Source: Sphingomonas jeddahensis
GTDB lineage: Bacteria; Pseudomonadota; Alphaproteobacteria; Sphingomonadales; Sphingomonadaceae
Assembly (NCBI RefSeq): GCF_001981525.1
Contig: NZ_MPSB01000004.1
Location: forward strand, 1 to 64,000
DNA: 64,000 bases
Direction: 5' to 3'
A program made the position numbers and the translations under genes. This document shows, piece by piece, positions 40,990-49,491 of this stretch. A model generated the notes under the pieces. It was given only the letters and a program-made list of their open reading frames with translations. It was not told the DNA's origin and searched no databases. Each line of letters opens with the position of its first letter. The first letter of the stretch is position 1.

Positions 40990-43900
40990 TTAGAAGTCCA
41001 GCGTGATGCCCGTGTAGATGTAGCGACCGATGGCGTCGTACACGCCAACCCAGGTGTTGCCGTTGCACGGACCCGCCGGGCAGTTCGCCGAGCTGGTGAT
41101 CGGCGGCTGGCGATCGAGCAGGTTGTTCGCACCAAGGCGGAAGTTGAAGTTGTCGCCAACCTTCGCCGTGAACGCCAGATCGAAGTAGTTCTGCGCTGCC
41201 AGACGGCTATCGGCCGGCGTGTTCGAACCACCAACGGCGGTGTCGAGCGCGACCGAGTCGAAGTAGCGCCAACGCAGCGACAGGCCGAGGCCGTTCGGTG
41301 CGGTGTAGCTCGCGCGCGCCTGATGGCGCCACTTCGGGTTCGGCGTACCGCAGATGTTGCCGTACAGACCGGCGCAATCATACGCGTCCGACACGCCCGG
41401 ATCGGTGATCAGTTCGTCGAGATACGTGCCGACGAAGCTCAGGCCCACGCTGCCTGCTTCACCGAGACCGACGGTGTAGCTGGCGTTGACGTCGATGCCC
41501 TTGGTCGACAGTCCACCGATGTTCTGCGTGGTATCAACGACATAGCCGTTGTTCGAGCGCCACAGCGAACCGAACTGGTCGCGGTTGACCAGGCCGCAGT
41601 AGAACGGATCGGAGGTGTCCGTGCAGATACCTACGATCGTGTCCTGACCGATGCCGGTGATCGCGCCCTTCAGGGTGATGTCGAAGTAATCGACCGAAAG
41701 GGCGAAGCCGCGCAGGAAGCTCGGCTGCAGAACCACACCCACGGTGTAGGTGTCCGCGATTTCCGGCGCCAGATTGGCGTTGCCGCCGATCAAGCCGTTG
41801 TACTGGTTCGACGGGTTTTCAGCCACGGTCTGCCCAACGGTCAGGCCCTGTGCCAAACAGCCCGTGTCAGCCGCCGTGATCGCGAAACCGGCGCAGGGAT
41901 CCTGCGAGCCGTTGAGCGCGACGCGGTTAGGCGCGAACAGATCCTGCAGCGTCGGTGCGCGAACGGCGCGGTTGTAGCCGCCGCGGAAGCGAATGTCGCG
42001 GATCGGCGCGAACTCACCCTCGATCTTGTAGGTGTCCGTGTCGAACGAGCCACCGGCCGAGTTGTTGTACGACGAATAGCGATAACCGCCGGTGATCGTC
42101 AGATCGTGGATGAAGTTCTGATTGACGATCGGCAGACGGACTTCGGTGAAGACTTCCTTCACGTCGAAGCTACCCGCAACCGGAAGGGTTGCCGCGCCCT
42201 GGCCGGCAAGGTCGCCGGTCTGGAAGGTCGCGTCGGCGAAGAAGTCGAGGGTCTCACGACGATATTCACCGCCGAGCACAACACCCAGGCCTTCTTCGGC
42301 CCAAGGCGATTGCACGCCATATTCGCCCAGCGTGCCGCTGATCGAGGCGTTGACCACCGTCTCGCCGTTGATGCCGCGCTGGAAGCCCGGCACCTGGAGA
42401 TAGTTCAGCGCCTCTTGGCTCACGCCGCCGCCGAAGATGTTGTAAGGAACGCAGTTCGCATCGGTGCCACCGGGCTGAGCCGAGCGGCAGATCGGCGTAC
42501 CGTCCGGACCCGTGATGACATCAAGGGCGTTGGTCAGACGGCTGACCGAGAAGTCGTTGAAGTACGTCTCGGCGAAGTTGGTGCGGCCATACTGGTAGAA
42601 GGCGTCATAGTTCCACGCCGAACCAAGATCACCGCGGACACCCGCCACGAAACGATAGCTGGTGTGCTGCAGATCGTCGCGCCGCGGACCGCCTTCAACG
42701 TTACGACGCAGGATCTGGAGGAAACCGCGGTTGTAGGAAGCGCCGCTGATCGGATCGATGAACACCGCTGCCGGATCACCGGCGACGACCGAACCGTCCG
42801 CGTTGGTCAGCAGGTTGCCCGGTGCGCAGACGACAGCCGACTGCGCTGCCGAAAGCAGCGGGTTGCCGCAGTTGATCGAGAAGGTGTTGCCGAAGTTGCC
42901 CGACGGCGCGATCTGCGCAACCGTGCGATCGTCCATGAACATGAACTCGGCGTACGGCTTGATCGCATCCGAGATTTCATAGTTCGCGAAGAAACCAGCG
43001 GTGTAGCGCTCGTCCGGACGCTGGAAGTAGTTGGTCGGTGCGAAGTTGAACGGCGTCGAACCCGGGATGAACGTGCCACCCGGCCCAAGCTGAAGCGTTG
43101 CGTCGTTGGTGAAGAACGTGCCGTTCGCCGAGGTCGCCGAACCACCGCAATTGTACTTGCCCAGCCCTGCAGCACGCTGCGCCGCCGTCGACGGGCCAAG
43201 TGCGCAAGCCGAATAGTCGCGGCGATCCTGCGTTACCGCGTTGATGTTGCGATAGCCGGCGTAAGCGGTGATGTGGCCGCGGCCATCATCGAAGCTGGTG
43301 CCGAACGCGATGGTCGCGTCGATCGTGCCACCGTCGGCAACCTGGCCGTCCGGCGCGCCGAAACCGCGTGCATTGAGCGCGCGCTTCACGTCGGAGCCCG
43401 CGCGGTTGTCGTGGTTGTAGAACGAATACTGGCCGTCGATCCGGAAACCTTCGAAATCGGTGTCCATCACGAAGTTGACGACGCCGGTCACAGCGTCCGC
43501 ACCGTACACCGACGAAGCACCGCCGGTCAGCACGTCGACGCGCTTCACCAGCGCACCCGGAATCGTGTTGATGTCGGCGGCCGACGAGGTCGGGTCGCCC
43601 GGCATCAGGCGGCGGCCGTTGACCAGGACGAGGTTACGCTCCGATCCGAGGCCGCGCAGGTTGATCGTCGCGGTTCCGCTCGAGGCGTTGGAATAGCCCG
43701 AGTTCTGGCTGGCGAACGCCTGCGGCAGCGAGTTGATCAGATCTTCGACGCGAGTCGTGCCGGTCTGGCGGATTTCGGCCGGGCTCAGCACCGTGATCGG
43801 GCTGGCGCTGTCCAGATTCGGCGCGCGCAGGCGCGAACCGGTGATGACGATGTCCGTCGAACCGCCCGAGGTGGCGGGCTCGCCATCGGACGAAGACTGT

Positions 43901-44043
43901 TCAAGCTGGCCTTCGATCGGGCCAGTGCCCGGCTGTTCGGCCGTCGTTTCAACTTGCGCCATAGCCGGGGTCGACAGAAGTGCGACACCGAAGACGACTG
44001 GCGCAACCCCGCGCAGCAGCGCGCTCTTGGTCATGCTAACCAC
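40990..44043 (-). CDS. TonB-dependent outer-membrane receptor
   Basis: Large TonB-dependent transporter, 1017 residues, for uptake of an unidentified ligand. A signal peptide ends at AMAQ (residue 30), and the TonB-interacting region DIVITGSR (64-71) follows a low-complexity segment. The plug domain has SPITVLSPAEIRQTGTTRVE, VLVNGRRLMPGD and a GGASSVYGADAVTGVVNFV segment; the rest is a 22-strand barrel ending in the aromatic ...GITLDF. GTG 44043 follows GGAAGGAAAG at good spacing; ATG 44034 (MTKSALL) is the alternative. Same-strand downstream neighbours are the 2OG oxygenase and sulfotransferase genes. The 140-bp gap upstream is shared with a divergent gene. Confidence 0.95.
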   Translation of the reverse strand: MVSMTKSALLRGVAPVVFGVALLSTPAMAQVETTAEQPGTGPIEGQLEQSSSDGEPATSGGSTDIVITGSRLRAPNLDSASPITVLSPAEIRQTGTTRVEDLINSLPQAFASQNSGYSNASSGTATINLRGLGSERNLVLVNGRRLMPGDPTSSAADINTIPGALVKRVDVLTGGASSVYGADAVTGVVNFVMDTDFEGFRIDGQYSFYNHDNRAGSDVKRALNARGFGAPDGQVADGGTIDATIAFGTSFDDGRGHITAYAGYRNINAVTQDRRDYSACALGPSTAAQRAAGLGKYNCGGSATSANGTFFTNDATLQLGPGGTFIPGSTPFNFAPTNYFQRPDERYTAGFFANYEISDAIKPYAEFMFMDDRTVAQIAPSGNFGNTFSINCGNPLLSAAQSAVVCAPGNLLTNADGSVVAGDPAAVFIDPISGASYNRGFLQILRRNVEGGPRRDDLQHTSYRFVAGVRGDLGSAWNYDAFYQYGRTNFAETYFNDFSVSRLTNALDVITGPDGTPICRSAQPGGTDANCVPYNIFGGGVSQEALNYLQVPGFQRGINGETVVNASISGTLGEYGVQSPWAEEGLGVVLGGEYRRETLDFFADATFQTGDLAGQGAATLPVAGSFDVKEVFTEVRLPIVNQNFIHDLTITGGYRYSSYNNSAGGSFDTDTYKIEGEFAPIRDIRFRGGYNRAVRAPTLQDLFAPNRVALNGSQDPCAGFAITAADTGCLAQGLTVGQTVAENPSNQYNGLIGGNANLAPEIADTYTVGVVLQPSFLRGFALSVDYFDITLKGAITGIGQDTIVGICTDTSDPFYCGLVNRDQFGSLWRSNNGYVVDTTQNIGGLSTKGIDVNASYTVGLGEAGSVGLSFVGTYLDELITDPGVSDAYDCAGLYGNICGTPNPKWRHQARASYTAPNGLGLSLRWRYFDSVALDTAVGGSNTPADSRLAAQNYFDLAFTAKVGDNFNFRLGANNLLDRQPPITSSANCPAGPCNGNTWVGVYDAIGRYIYTGITLDF

Positions 44044-44183
44044 GTTTCTTTCCTTCCCTTTATCTGGCCCGGGCCTCCCTCAGCCCATGTGCCGGCCAGA
44101 ATAGCCATTGCTTGCAACGCAGCCGCAGCGTTGTAAACCTGAACGCCATGTGACTGGGACGTTCACGGGGGAATGTAGCATAT

Positions 44184-44738
44184 ATGCAACAGGGACCTTT
44201 TAGGGGGACGCAAAATTTCGTCAGTGCGGCTGGCATGGTCGCTATGTTGCTGGCGATGCCGGTCGCCGCCAAGGATCGGCAGGAAGCGCCGCGCAACGCC
44301 GCCGTGGCGAAATTGTCCGCCTGCCGCGCGATCACCACCGATGCGGAGCGGCTCGCCTGTTATGACCGCGAGATCGCGGCGTTCGACACGGCAGTGCGCG
44401 AGCGCAAGGTGGCCGTCATCGACCAGGAAGACATCCGCAGGACACGACGCACCTTGTTCGGCATCGCTTTGCCCGCGGTGAAGTTGTTCGGCGACGCGGA
44501 CGAGAGCGACGCGGAGGTCAAGGAAGTCACCGCGGTCATCAAGTCGACCAGCCAGGGCGAAGGCGGACGGATCGTCTTCACGCTGGAGGATGGCGCCGTC
44601 TGGGCGCAGACCGATGATTATCCAGTGTTCTACAACGTGAAGCCAGGTCACAAGGTGACGCTGAAGCGCGCGTCGTTCGGCAGCTATTTCGCCGACTTCG
44701 AGAAGACCGTCACGGTGCGTGCCAAGCGGCTGCGCTGA
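44184..44738 (+). CDS. Exported protein with an RLACYD motif, unrecognised
   Basis: Name not recognised. The 184-residue product has a hydrophobic signal-like stretch (about 14-29, VSAAGMVAMLLAMPVAAK) and then a motif LSACRAITTDAERLACYDRE (residues 44-63). The two cysteines about a dozen residues apart resemble those in TagO/VasI-like and related alphaproteobacterial exported proteins. The C-terminal half is beta-rich (GRIVFTLEDGAVWAQTDDYP, then VTVRAKRLR). The start codon is uncertain: ATG 44184 lacks a good ribosome binding site and ATG 44235 is an alternative. It is divergent from the receptor gene and followed by a terminator. Confidence 0.75.
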   Translation: MQQGPFRGTQNFVSAAGMVAMLLAMPVAAKDRQEAPRNAAVAKLSACRAITTDAERLACYDREIAAFDTAVRERKVAVIDQEDIRRTRRTLFGIALPAVKLFGDADESDAEVKEVTAVIKSTSQGEGGRIVFTLEDGAVWAQTDDYPVFYNVKPGHKVTLKRASFGSYFADFEKTVTVRAKRLR

Positions 44739-44746
44739 TCAGGGCA

Positions 44747-44775
44747 GGAGCGCCGAGACCGGCGCTCCCGTTTTG
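44747..44775 (+). terminator. Rho-independent terminator
   Basis: GGAGCGCCG (44747-44755) pairs with CGGCGCTCC (44760-44768) around AGAC, then CGTTTTGTTG. It ends the 44184 gene; the U-tract suits only the plus strand. Confidence 0.85.
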
Positions 44776-44778
44776 TTG

Positions 44779-46203
44779 CTACCCGCCGGCAAGCGCCGGC
44801 AGGACGGTGGCGCGGATCGCCTGTTCGATGCGGCTGGCGTAATAGTCGAAGCCAATTTCAGGCGGGTGGATGTCGTCCGCGGCGATGTAGAGTCCTGCGT
44901 TGATCGTGCCGGGCGGTGCGCCGGCTCCATTGTTCCAGCCGCCGAGCACCCATGGCGCCTTGGCGCCGCAGATCGGAACAAAGAAGGCGAGCGGGTCGCC
45001 CGCTTGCGCCACCGCTGCGGCGATCGCGGCTTCGGTGGGCGCCGCACCCGGCAGGTTGATCGAGGGGACGCCGACCACCACGATCGGCGCAGCCGTGCCG
45101 GCGCGGATCGCCTGCAGCGTTGCCAGCGCCGCTGCCTGCACCGCCGCGGGCGAATAGCCGACGTCGTTGCTTGAGCCCATCAGCATGATCACGTCGGGTT
45201 CCAGGGCCAGCGCCTGGGGCACGCGCTGGCCGAATGTTGAGAAAGTTGAGGCACTGGCGTTGCAATAGCCGGTGCCGCCGACCGACAGGTTCCACGCATC
45301 ACGCCAGCCGAGCCGCTTCGCCAGCAATTGCGCGATCGATCCGCCGGCGAGCCACGGACCGTAGCTCGATCCGGCATTGTAGCTGTCGCCGATCACCACC
45401 ATGCGCGGCTCGCCGGCACCGGCGGCGCTCACCGTCGCCGCCGTGCTGGTCTGCGCGCAACCGAACAGCGAGGCGCTCTTGCCGGTTTCGAGTTCATAGT
45501 AGCGCTGGCGGCGGCCGGAGCTTTCGGTCCAGTCGATCACCAGCCATTCGTCTTGCCCCGCCACCACATGGCTTCCGGGCGTGAGATAGCGGCCATCGAC
45601 GATGATCCGGACCTGCCCCGAATTGGCGGGGAGGAACAGCACCAGCTTGTCGGCATCACAGGCGAAGGCGACCGAGGCGCCGGCACACATCGGAACGCCC
45701 GGCTTCGCCTCGAAGCCGGTGAGTGACCAGAAGCTGGTGCGCAGCGGCGATGGATGCGCGCCGCGCACGCTATAGGCGCCGGGGAAACTGGCCGGAACCC
45801 AGTTCGCGCCCAGCGCCGGGTTGGTCGTCGCCACCGAGACGAGCGGGGCGCCATCGCCGGGATCGGCCGCGCGCGCGCCGCCGAGACAGGTCCAGTAGAG
45901 CGCGCTGGCGCCGTCCGGCACATATTGGCCACTGGCGGTGGTTGTCGGGCCGCTGCCGCTGGCGGGCGAGGTGCCGGCGATGCCGCACATGTACCAGCTG
46001 CCGTTGTTGGCGACCACTTGCCCGGGCGCATAGCTGGTGTCTGCGGAATAAGCAGGCGGCGCCAGCCAGGGTGGCAGCACCACCGGATTGCGCCCCCACG
46101 CAGCATCCGCCGCGCGCAGCAGTCGGGCGTGGCGGTTTGCCGCATTGGCCGCTGCCCGTGCTTGCGTGGCGATGCCGCGCGCCACCATGTCGCGCGCGCT
46201 CAT
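44779..46203 (-). CDS. SGNH/GDSL-type hydrolase
   Basis: Predicted esterase of the SGNH fold, 474 residues. The catalytic blocks are present: GDSY (Ser in MVVIGDSYNAG, about 268), Gly in NLSVGGTGYCN (block II), Asn in MLMGSSNDVG (block III, about 342), and DxxH in ADDIHPPEIG (block V, about 443). The first 170 residues contain a carbohydrate-binding-like piece (YSADTSYAPGQVVANNGSWY, then Cys) such as seen next to chitin- or polysaccharide-active domains. No signal peptide is visible. It begins within the stop of the small gene upstream (ATGA). An O-acetyl esterase acting on the local polysaccharide is a reasonable guess; a phage-tail-associated esterase is another. Confidence 0.8.
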   Translation of the reverse strand: MSARDMVARGIATQARAAANAANRHARLLRAADAAWGRNPVVLPPWLAPPAYSADTSYAPGQVVANNGSWYMCGIAGTSPASGSGPTTTASGQYVPDGASALYWTCLGGARAADPGDGAPLVSVATTNPALGANWVPASFPGAYSVRGAHPSPLRTSFWSLTGFEAKPGVPMCAGASVAFACDADKLVLFLPANSGQVRIIVDGRYLTPGSHVVAGQDEWLVIDWTESSGRRQRYYELETGKSASLFGCAQTSTAATVSAAGAGEPRMVVIGDSYNAGSSYGPWLAGGSIAQLLAKRLGWRDAWNLSVGGTGYCNASASTFSTFGQRVPQALALEPDVIMLMGSSNDVGYSPAAVQAAALATLQAIRAGTAAPIVVVGVPSINLPGAAPTEAAIAAAVAQAGDPLAFFVPICGAKAPWVLGGWNNGAGAPPGTINAGLYIAADDIHPPEIGFDYYASRIEQAIRATVLPALAGG

Positions 46204-46628
46204 TGTGCCACCCGATAGGTGAGCGTGCCGCCGAGCAGCGTCGCGGAAAGATGATAAGTCGCGCCAGCCTCGCTCTCGTCCGCCACGGCTTCATTGGCGT
46301 TGGCGGTGAAGCGTGCCCAAGGTGCGCCCCCCGCGGTGAGCGGGACGGCCGTCGCGCCGCCATCGGTGGAGCGCAGCAGCTCCACCGTGCCGCTCCAGTC
46401 GCCCGAGAGCGTGACCCAGATCGGGCGATCGAGTTCGGGCACGAACGGCCCGGCCATGCCGCTCGCCGTTAGAGATCCGGCGAGCGGCGGCGCTGCTGCC
46501 GGTTGGCGGGCGGCGCGCACAGGCAGCGGGTTGCCCGCATGGACTGCCGTGGCGGGGCCATCGACCGCCCCGAAGGCAATCGCATATTGCGGCACGAAGC
46601 CCGCCGGTACCTCAACATCAGCCACCAT
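46200..46628 (-). CDS. Small protein coupled to the SGNH hydrolase, unrecognised
   Basis: A 142-residue protein of unknown family, starting MVADVEVPAGFVPQYAIAFG. It is beta-rich with no signal peptide, lacks cysteine, and its second half (DRPIWVTLSGDWSGTVELLR) looks like a compact beta-sandwich, as in many tail-fibre or adhesin-like accessory proteins. The start is set by GGAGG at 46634-46638, five nt before ATG 46628; an ATG at 46649 overlaps that site and is rejected. Its stop overlaps the SGNH gene start (ATGA), so the two are made together, perhaps as a complex. The transferase gene lies 62 bp upstream. Confidence 0.7.
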   Translation of the reverse strand: MVADVEVPAGFVPQYAIAFGAVDGPATAVHAGNPLPVRAARQPAAAPPLAGSLTASGMAGPFVPELDRPIWVTLSGDWSGTVELLRSTDGGATAVPLTAGGAPWARFTANANEAVADESEAGATYHLSATLLGGTLTYRVAQ

Positions 46629-46633
46629 CAATT

Positions 46634-46638
46634 CCTCC
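46634..46638 (-). promoter_or_regulatory. Ribosome binding site fixing the start of the small SGNH-linked gene
   Basis: GGAGG on the minus strand, followed by AATTG and ATG 46628. It overlaps the earlier in-frame ATG at 46649 closely enough to exclude it. Confidence 0.8.
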
Positions 46639-46690
46639 ATGTTGTTCATGGTTCGTTCTACATGGCCGGTGGGCGTGTAGGACAGGAGGT

Positions 46691-47863
46691 TCAGCCGATC
46701 GCCTGCTCGATCACGGTGCGCAGGCTGTCGGCGGCGCGTTCAATGTCGAAGCGCGTGGTGAAGGAGGCGCGGGCGCGGCGGCCCATGGCGGCCTGCTCAG
46801 CCGAGGGAAGCGCAAGAAAGCGGCTGAGCAGTTCGGTGGTGCCGGCGCATGTATCGGGCGCGACCAGCCCGGCGCGATCGGCAAGCAGCTCGCGCCAGAT
46901 CCCCACCTGATCGCTGACCAGCACGGGCGTGCCGGCGGCCAGCGCCTCGACCACGGCAATGCCGAAATTCTCCTGGTGCGAGGGAAGCACGAAGGCCTGG
47001 GCCGCGCGCAACGCACCGGCCTTGGGCGCACCGCTCAACATGCCGGGAAGGTGGACACGCGATCCGACTCCGAGCCGCGCAGCGGCGGCCCGCAGCGTTG
47101 CCGCCATACCGATCTGGTCAGGCCCCGCGATCACCAGATCGATCCCGGGGTGACGCGCCGCAATTGTACCGAAGGCGGCGAGCAGGAGGTTGCAGCCCTT
47201 TTTGGGGTGGAGACGGCCGAGGAACAGCAGAAAGGGGCGCTCGCCGAGCTCTGGCAGCAGCGTGCGGAACGCCGCCACTTGCAGTGCCGCGTCGCCGCCA
47301 ATGTCCGCCGCGCCATAATTTACCACCGTGCCGCGCAGGCGATATGGCCAGAACGCACCCTCGGCACGGCGTTGCTCCTCCTCGCTGGTGAACAGCACCG
47401 CGCGGGCGCCGGCGAGCAGCGGTCCTTCCGCCAACCACCAGCTTGCCTGCTTGACGAGGTGCTTGAACGGCGCGGTGCGACGGAACCAGGGATCGAGCAT
47501 GCCGTGGGGAAAGACGAGGTAAGGCGTCCGCCCGCCGATCAGCGCCTGCCCTGCCCCGCGCGCGGCGTAGCGCCACAGGCCCGAGACGATCACCGCGTCG
47601 TAATCGGCCGCGTGCGCCCGCAGCCACGGGATCATCGCTGCGCTGTAGCGATACCGCTGGCGGAGCGCTCGCCCACGCGGCGGCCCAAGCGCGAAGATAC
47701 GACCGGGGTAATCGGCGAGATGTGGCTCGTTAGGAGGATCGAGCGTCAGCATGTCCTGTCGGTGCCCCTGCCCTGCCCAGATCTCACCAACCCGGCGCGC
47801 CCCCTCGATCGGGCCGCCGGTGCGCGGATCGGCGCTGGTGATGATGCGCAGAACCCGCGTCAT
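46691..47863 (-). CDS. Family 4 glycosyltransferase
   Basis: GT-B glycosyltransferase, 390 residues, of the exopolysaccharide island. The N-terminus MTRVLRIITSADPRTGGPIE carries the GGP loop for the acceptor side, PHGMLDPWF is typical of the group, and the donor side shows LFLGRLHPKKGCNLLLAAF and LPSHQENFGIAVVEALAAG with the E-x7-E motif. The ATG at 47863 overlaps the stop of the family 2 transferase gene (ATGA), so it is second in that operon. Sugar and linkage unknown. A frame open further upstream is non-coding. Confidence 0.9.
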   Translation of the reverse strand: MTRVLRIITSADPRTGGPIEGARRVGEIWAGQGHRQDMLTLDPPNEPHLADYPGRIFALGPPRGRALRQRYRYSAAMIPWLRAHAADYDAVIVSGLWRYAARGAGQALIGGRTPYLVFPHGMLDPWFRRTAPFKHLVKQASWWLAEGPLLAGARAVLFTSEEEQRRAEGAFWPYRLRGTVVNYGAADIGGDAALQVAAFRTLLPELGERPFLLFLGRLHPKKGCNLLLAAFGTIAARHPGIDLVIAGPDQIGMAATLRAAAARLGVGSRVHLPGMLSGAPKAGALRAAQAFVLPSHQENFGIAVVEALAAGTPVLVSDQVGIWRELLADRAGLVAPDTCAGTTELLSRFLALPSAEQAAMGRRARASFTTRFDIERAADSLRTVIEQAIG

Positions 47864-48771
47864 GCGCGTGTCGCCAGCGGCAATCCGCTGAGCGCGGCGA
47901 GGCGCGCCAGCCGTTCCTTGTGTGAGGCGCAGGCGGCGAGCGCCGGCTCCCATTCCGCCACCTTGGCGGCGACAAGGAAGCGATACCAGAAGCCTTGCAA
48001 CAGATGGTAGATCAGGCCCGGCCGGCCATCGAGGAAGCCGAGCTGGACGATGTAGCGGAACAGGAAATAGCCCGCGGGCCCCGCCCATAGCGGCAACCGA
48101 TCATAGATCCGCGTCTTGAGCCAGCGCTTGCGCCGCGCCTGAGCCGTGAGCGGTGGGGTGGCGGCGGCGAACAGGTGGTGGCGGGCGGCGAGCACCTCCA
48201 CCGCCTCGCGGCTGGCATAGCCATTGTGCTTGGCGGTGAAGAAGGTGAGATCGCCGAGATTGGCGTCCGCGAAGCCACCGGCGAGGGTGACCGTGCGGCC
48301 GTGATCCACAACGACATGCTCATCCATCCAGCGCGGCTCCACACGCGCCATGCCGGTGCGCCAGATGCGTAGCAGGCGGAGAGGATAACGGCCGCCGTAG
48401 CGGATCCAGCGACCCATGAAGATGTGCTTGCGATCGAGCGTGACGCCGGTGATGTCGGGGGCGAGCGCGGGGAGGTCTCGCACGATCGCAGCGGCGAGAT
48501 CGGGTTCGATCAGTTCGTCGGCATCGAGCCGCATCGTCCAGCCGGTGTCGATCGCACCATGATCGAGCGCCCATTGCAGTTGCGCGGCATGGCTGGTGAA
48601 CGGATGCTGGAGCACGCAAGCGCCGGCGGCGCGGGCGAGCGCCACGGTATCGTCGCTGGAGAAGCTGTCGACCACCAGCACGTGGCGCGCGACCCCGCTG
48701 ACGCTGCCAATGGCGCGGCGGATGTGGTGCGCCTCATTATGGGTGAGGATGACGACGGTGAGGTCGATCAT
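47860..48771 (-). CDS. Family 2 glycosyltransferase
   Basis: GT-A glycosyltransferase, 303 residues. MIDLTVVILTHNEAHHIRRA is the usual start, the metal-binding DxD is in MRLDADELI (about residue 82), and FLFRYIVQLGFLDGRPGLIY is a membrane-associated C-terminal segment typical of WcaE/WcaA-like polysaccharide transferases. It is coupled by ATGA overlaps at both ends to the acetyltransferase (upstream) and the family 4 transferase (downstream). Donor sugar unknown. The frame is open well upstream of ATG 48771, but that part is antisense to nothing recognisable. Confidence 0.9.
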   Translation of the reverse strand: MIDLTVVILTHNEAHHIRRAIGSVSGVARHVLVVDSFSSDDTVALARAAGACVLQHPFTSHAAQLQWALDHGAIDTGWTMRLDADELIEPDLAAAIVRDLPALAPDITGVTLDRKHIFMGRWIRYGGRYPLRLLRIWRTGMARVEPRWMDEHVVVDHGRTVTLAGGFADANLGDLTFFTAKHNGYASREAVEVLAARHHLFAAATPPLTAQARRKRWLKTRIYDRLPLWAGPAGYFLFRYIVQLGFLDGRPGLIYHLLQGFWYRFLVAAKVAEWEPALAACASHKERLARLAALSGLPLATRA

Positions 48772-49346
48772 GCCGCGGGCTCGAAGCGGATGTTCCGATG
48801 GCGCAGCGGCGTTGCCGGATTGCCGCGGTACACCGTCCAGGGTGCGAGATCGCGCATCGCACAGCCGCGCGCGCCGAGCACCGCCCCCTCCCCCACCGTC
48901 ACGCCCGGCCCGACGAACGCCTCCGCCGCAATCCAAGCGCGCGCGCCGATCGCGATCGGGCGAGCGACGAGCTGGAATCCGGGATCCTCGATGTCGTGCG
49001 TGCCGGCGCACAGATGCGCACGCTGCGAGATCACGGCGTAAGCGCCGATCGTTGTTGGGGCCATGGAATAGACGATCGCGCCGGGGCCGATTGCGGCATG
49101 ATCGGCGATCGACAGATTTGCCGGCGACCAGATGCGGGCGCTGGCATAGACATTCGCCGTGGGGGCAACCTGCGCGCCGAACAGGCGGAGCAATAAGCGG
49201 CGCCAACCGCGCAGCGGCGGCGGCGTCCAGCGCGCGAGCAGCAGCCAGGTGATGCTCCAGGCCAATCGATACAGACGATTGCGGCGCGTGAAGCTTGGCC
49301 CTCCTTGCCACGCGCGCGCGGCATGGCCGTCAAGCAGCAATGTCAT
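48768..49346 (-). CDS. WcaF-like hexapeptide-repeat O-acetyltransferase
   Basis: Left-handed beta-helix acetyltransferase, 192 residues, resembling colanic acid acetyltransferase WcaF. Hexapeptide repeats run from about 60 to 175 (ANVYASARIWSPANLSIADH, IAIGARAWIAAEAFVGPGVT, VGEGAVLGARGCAMRDL), with catalytic His in CAGTHDIEDPGF. The N-terminus (FTRRNRLYRLAWSITWLLLA) is a membrane-contacting segment. It probably O-acetylates a sugar of the exopolysaccharide before export. First gene of the minus-strand trio acetyltransferase, GT2, GT4; divergent from the Wzy-like gene by 145 bp, which holds both promoters but no clear motif. Confidence 0.88.
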   Translation of the reverse strand: MTLLLDGHAARAWQGGPSFTRRNRLYRLAWSITWLLLARWTPPPLRGWRRLLLRLFGAQVAPTANVYASARIWSPANLSIADHAAIGPGAIVYSMAPTTIGAYAVISQRAHLCAGTHDIEDPGFQLVARPIAIGARAWIAAEAFVGPGVTVGEGAVLGARGCAMRDLAPWTVYRGNPATPLRHRNIRFEPAA

Positions 49347-49491
49347 TGTGCGACGGCACCCCCCGATGTCCCCGGCGCGGACGCTAGGTCTTGGTTAACG
49401 CAGATGCAATGCGCAGCATCGACCGGCCGGCGCCGCGGCGATACGGTTGCGGCGGGAACACGGTTGCGGGGAAGCGGGGGACGGATCGTCG

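Noticed and set aside
40732..44136. A stop-free plus-strand frame of 1134 codons opposite the oxygenase and TonB receptor genes
   Set aside because: It is the complement of two clear genes; long antisense frames are expected at this GC content. It has no recognisable domain, and its Arg/Val/Ala-heavy composition is that of a shadow.
46629..46649. Upstream ATG (MNNMEEL) as the start of the SGNH-linked small gene
   Set aside because: It overlaps the GGAGG that sits five bases before ATG 46628, so the later start is the functional one.
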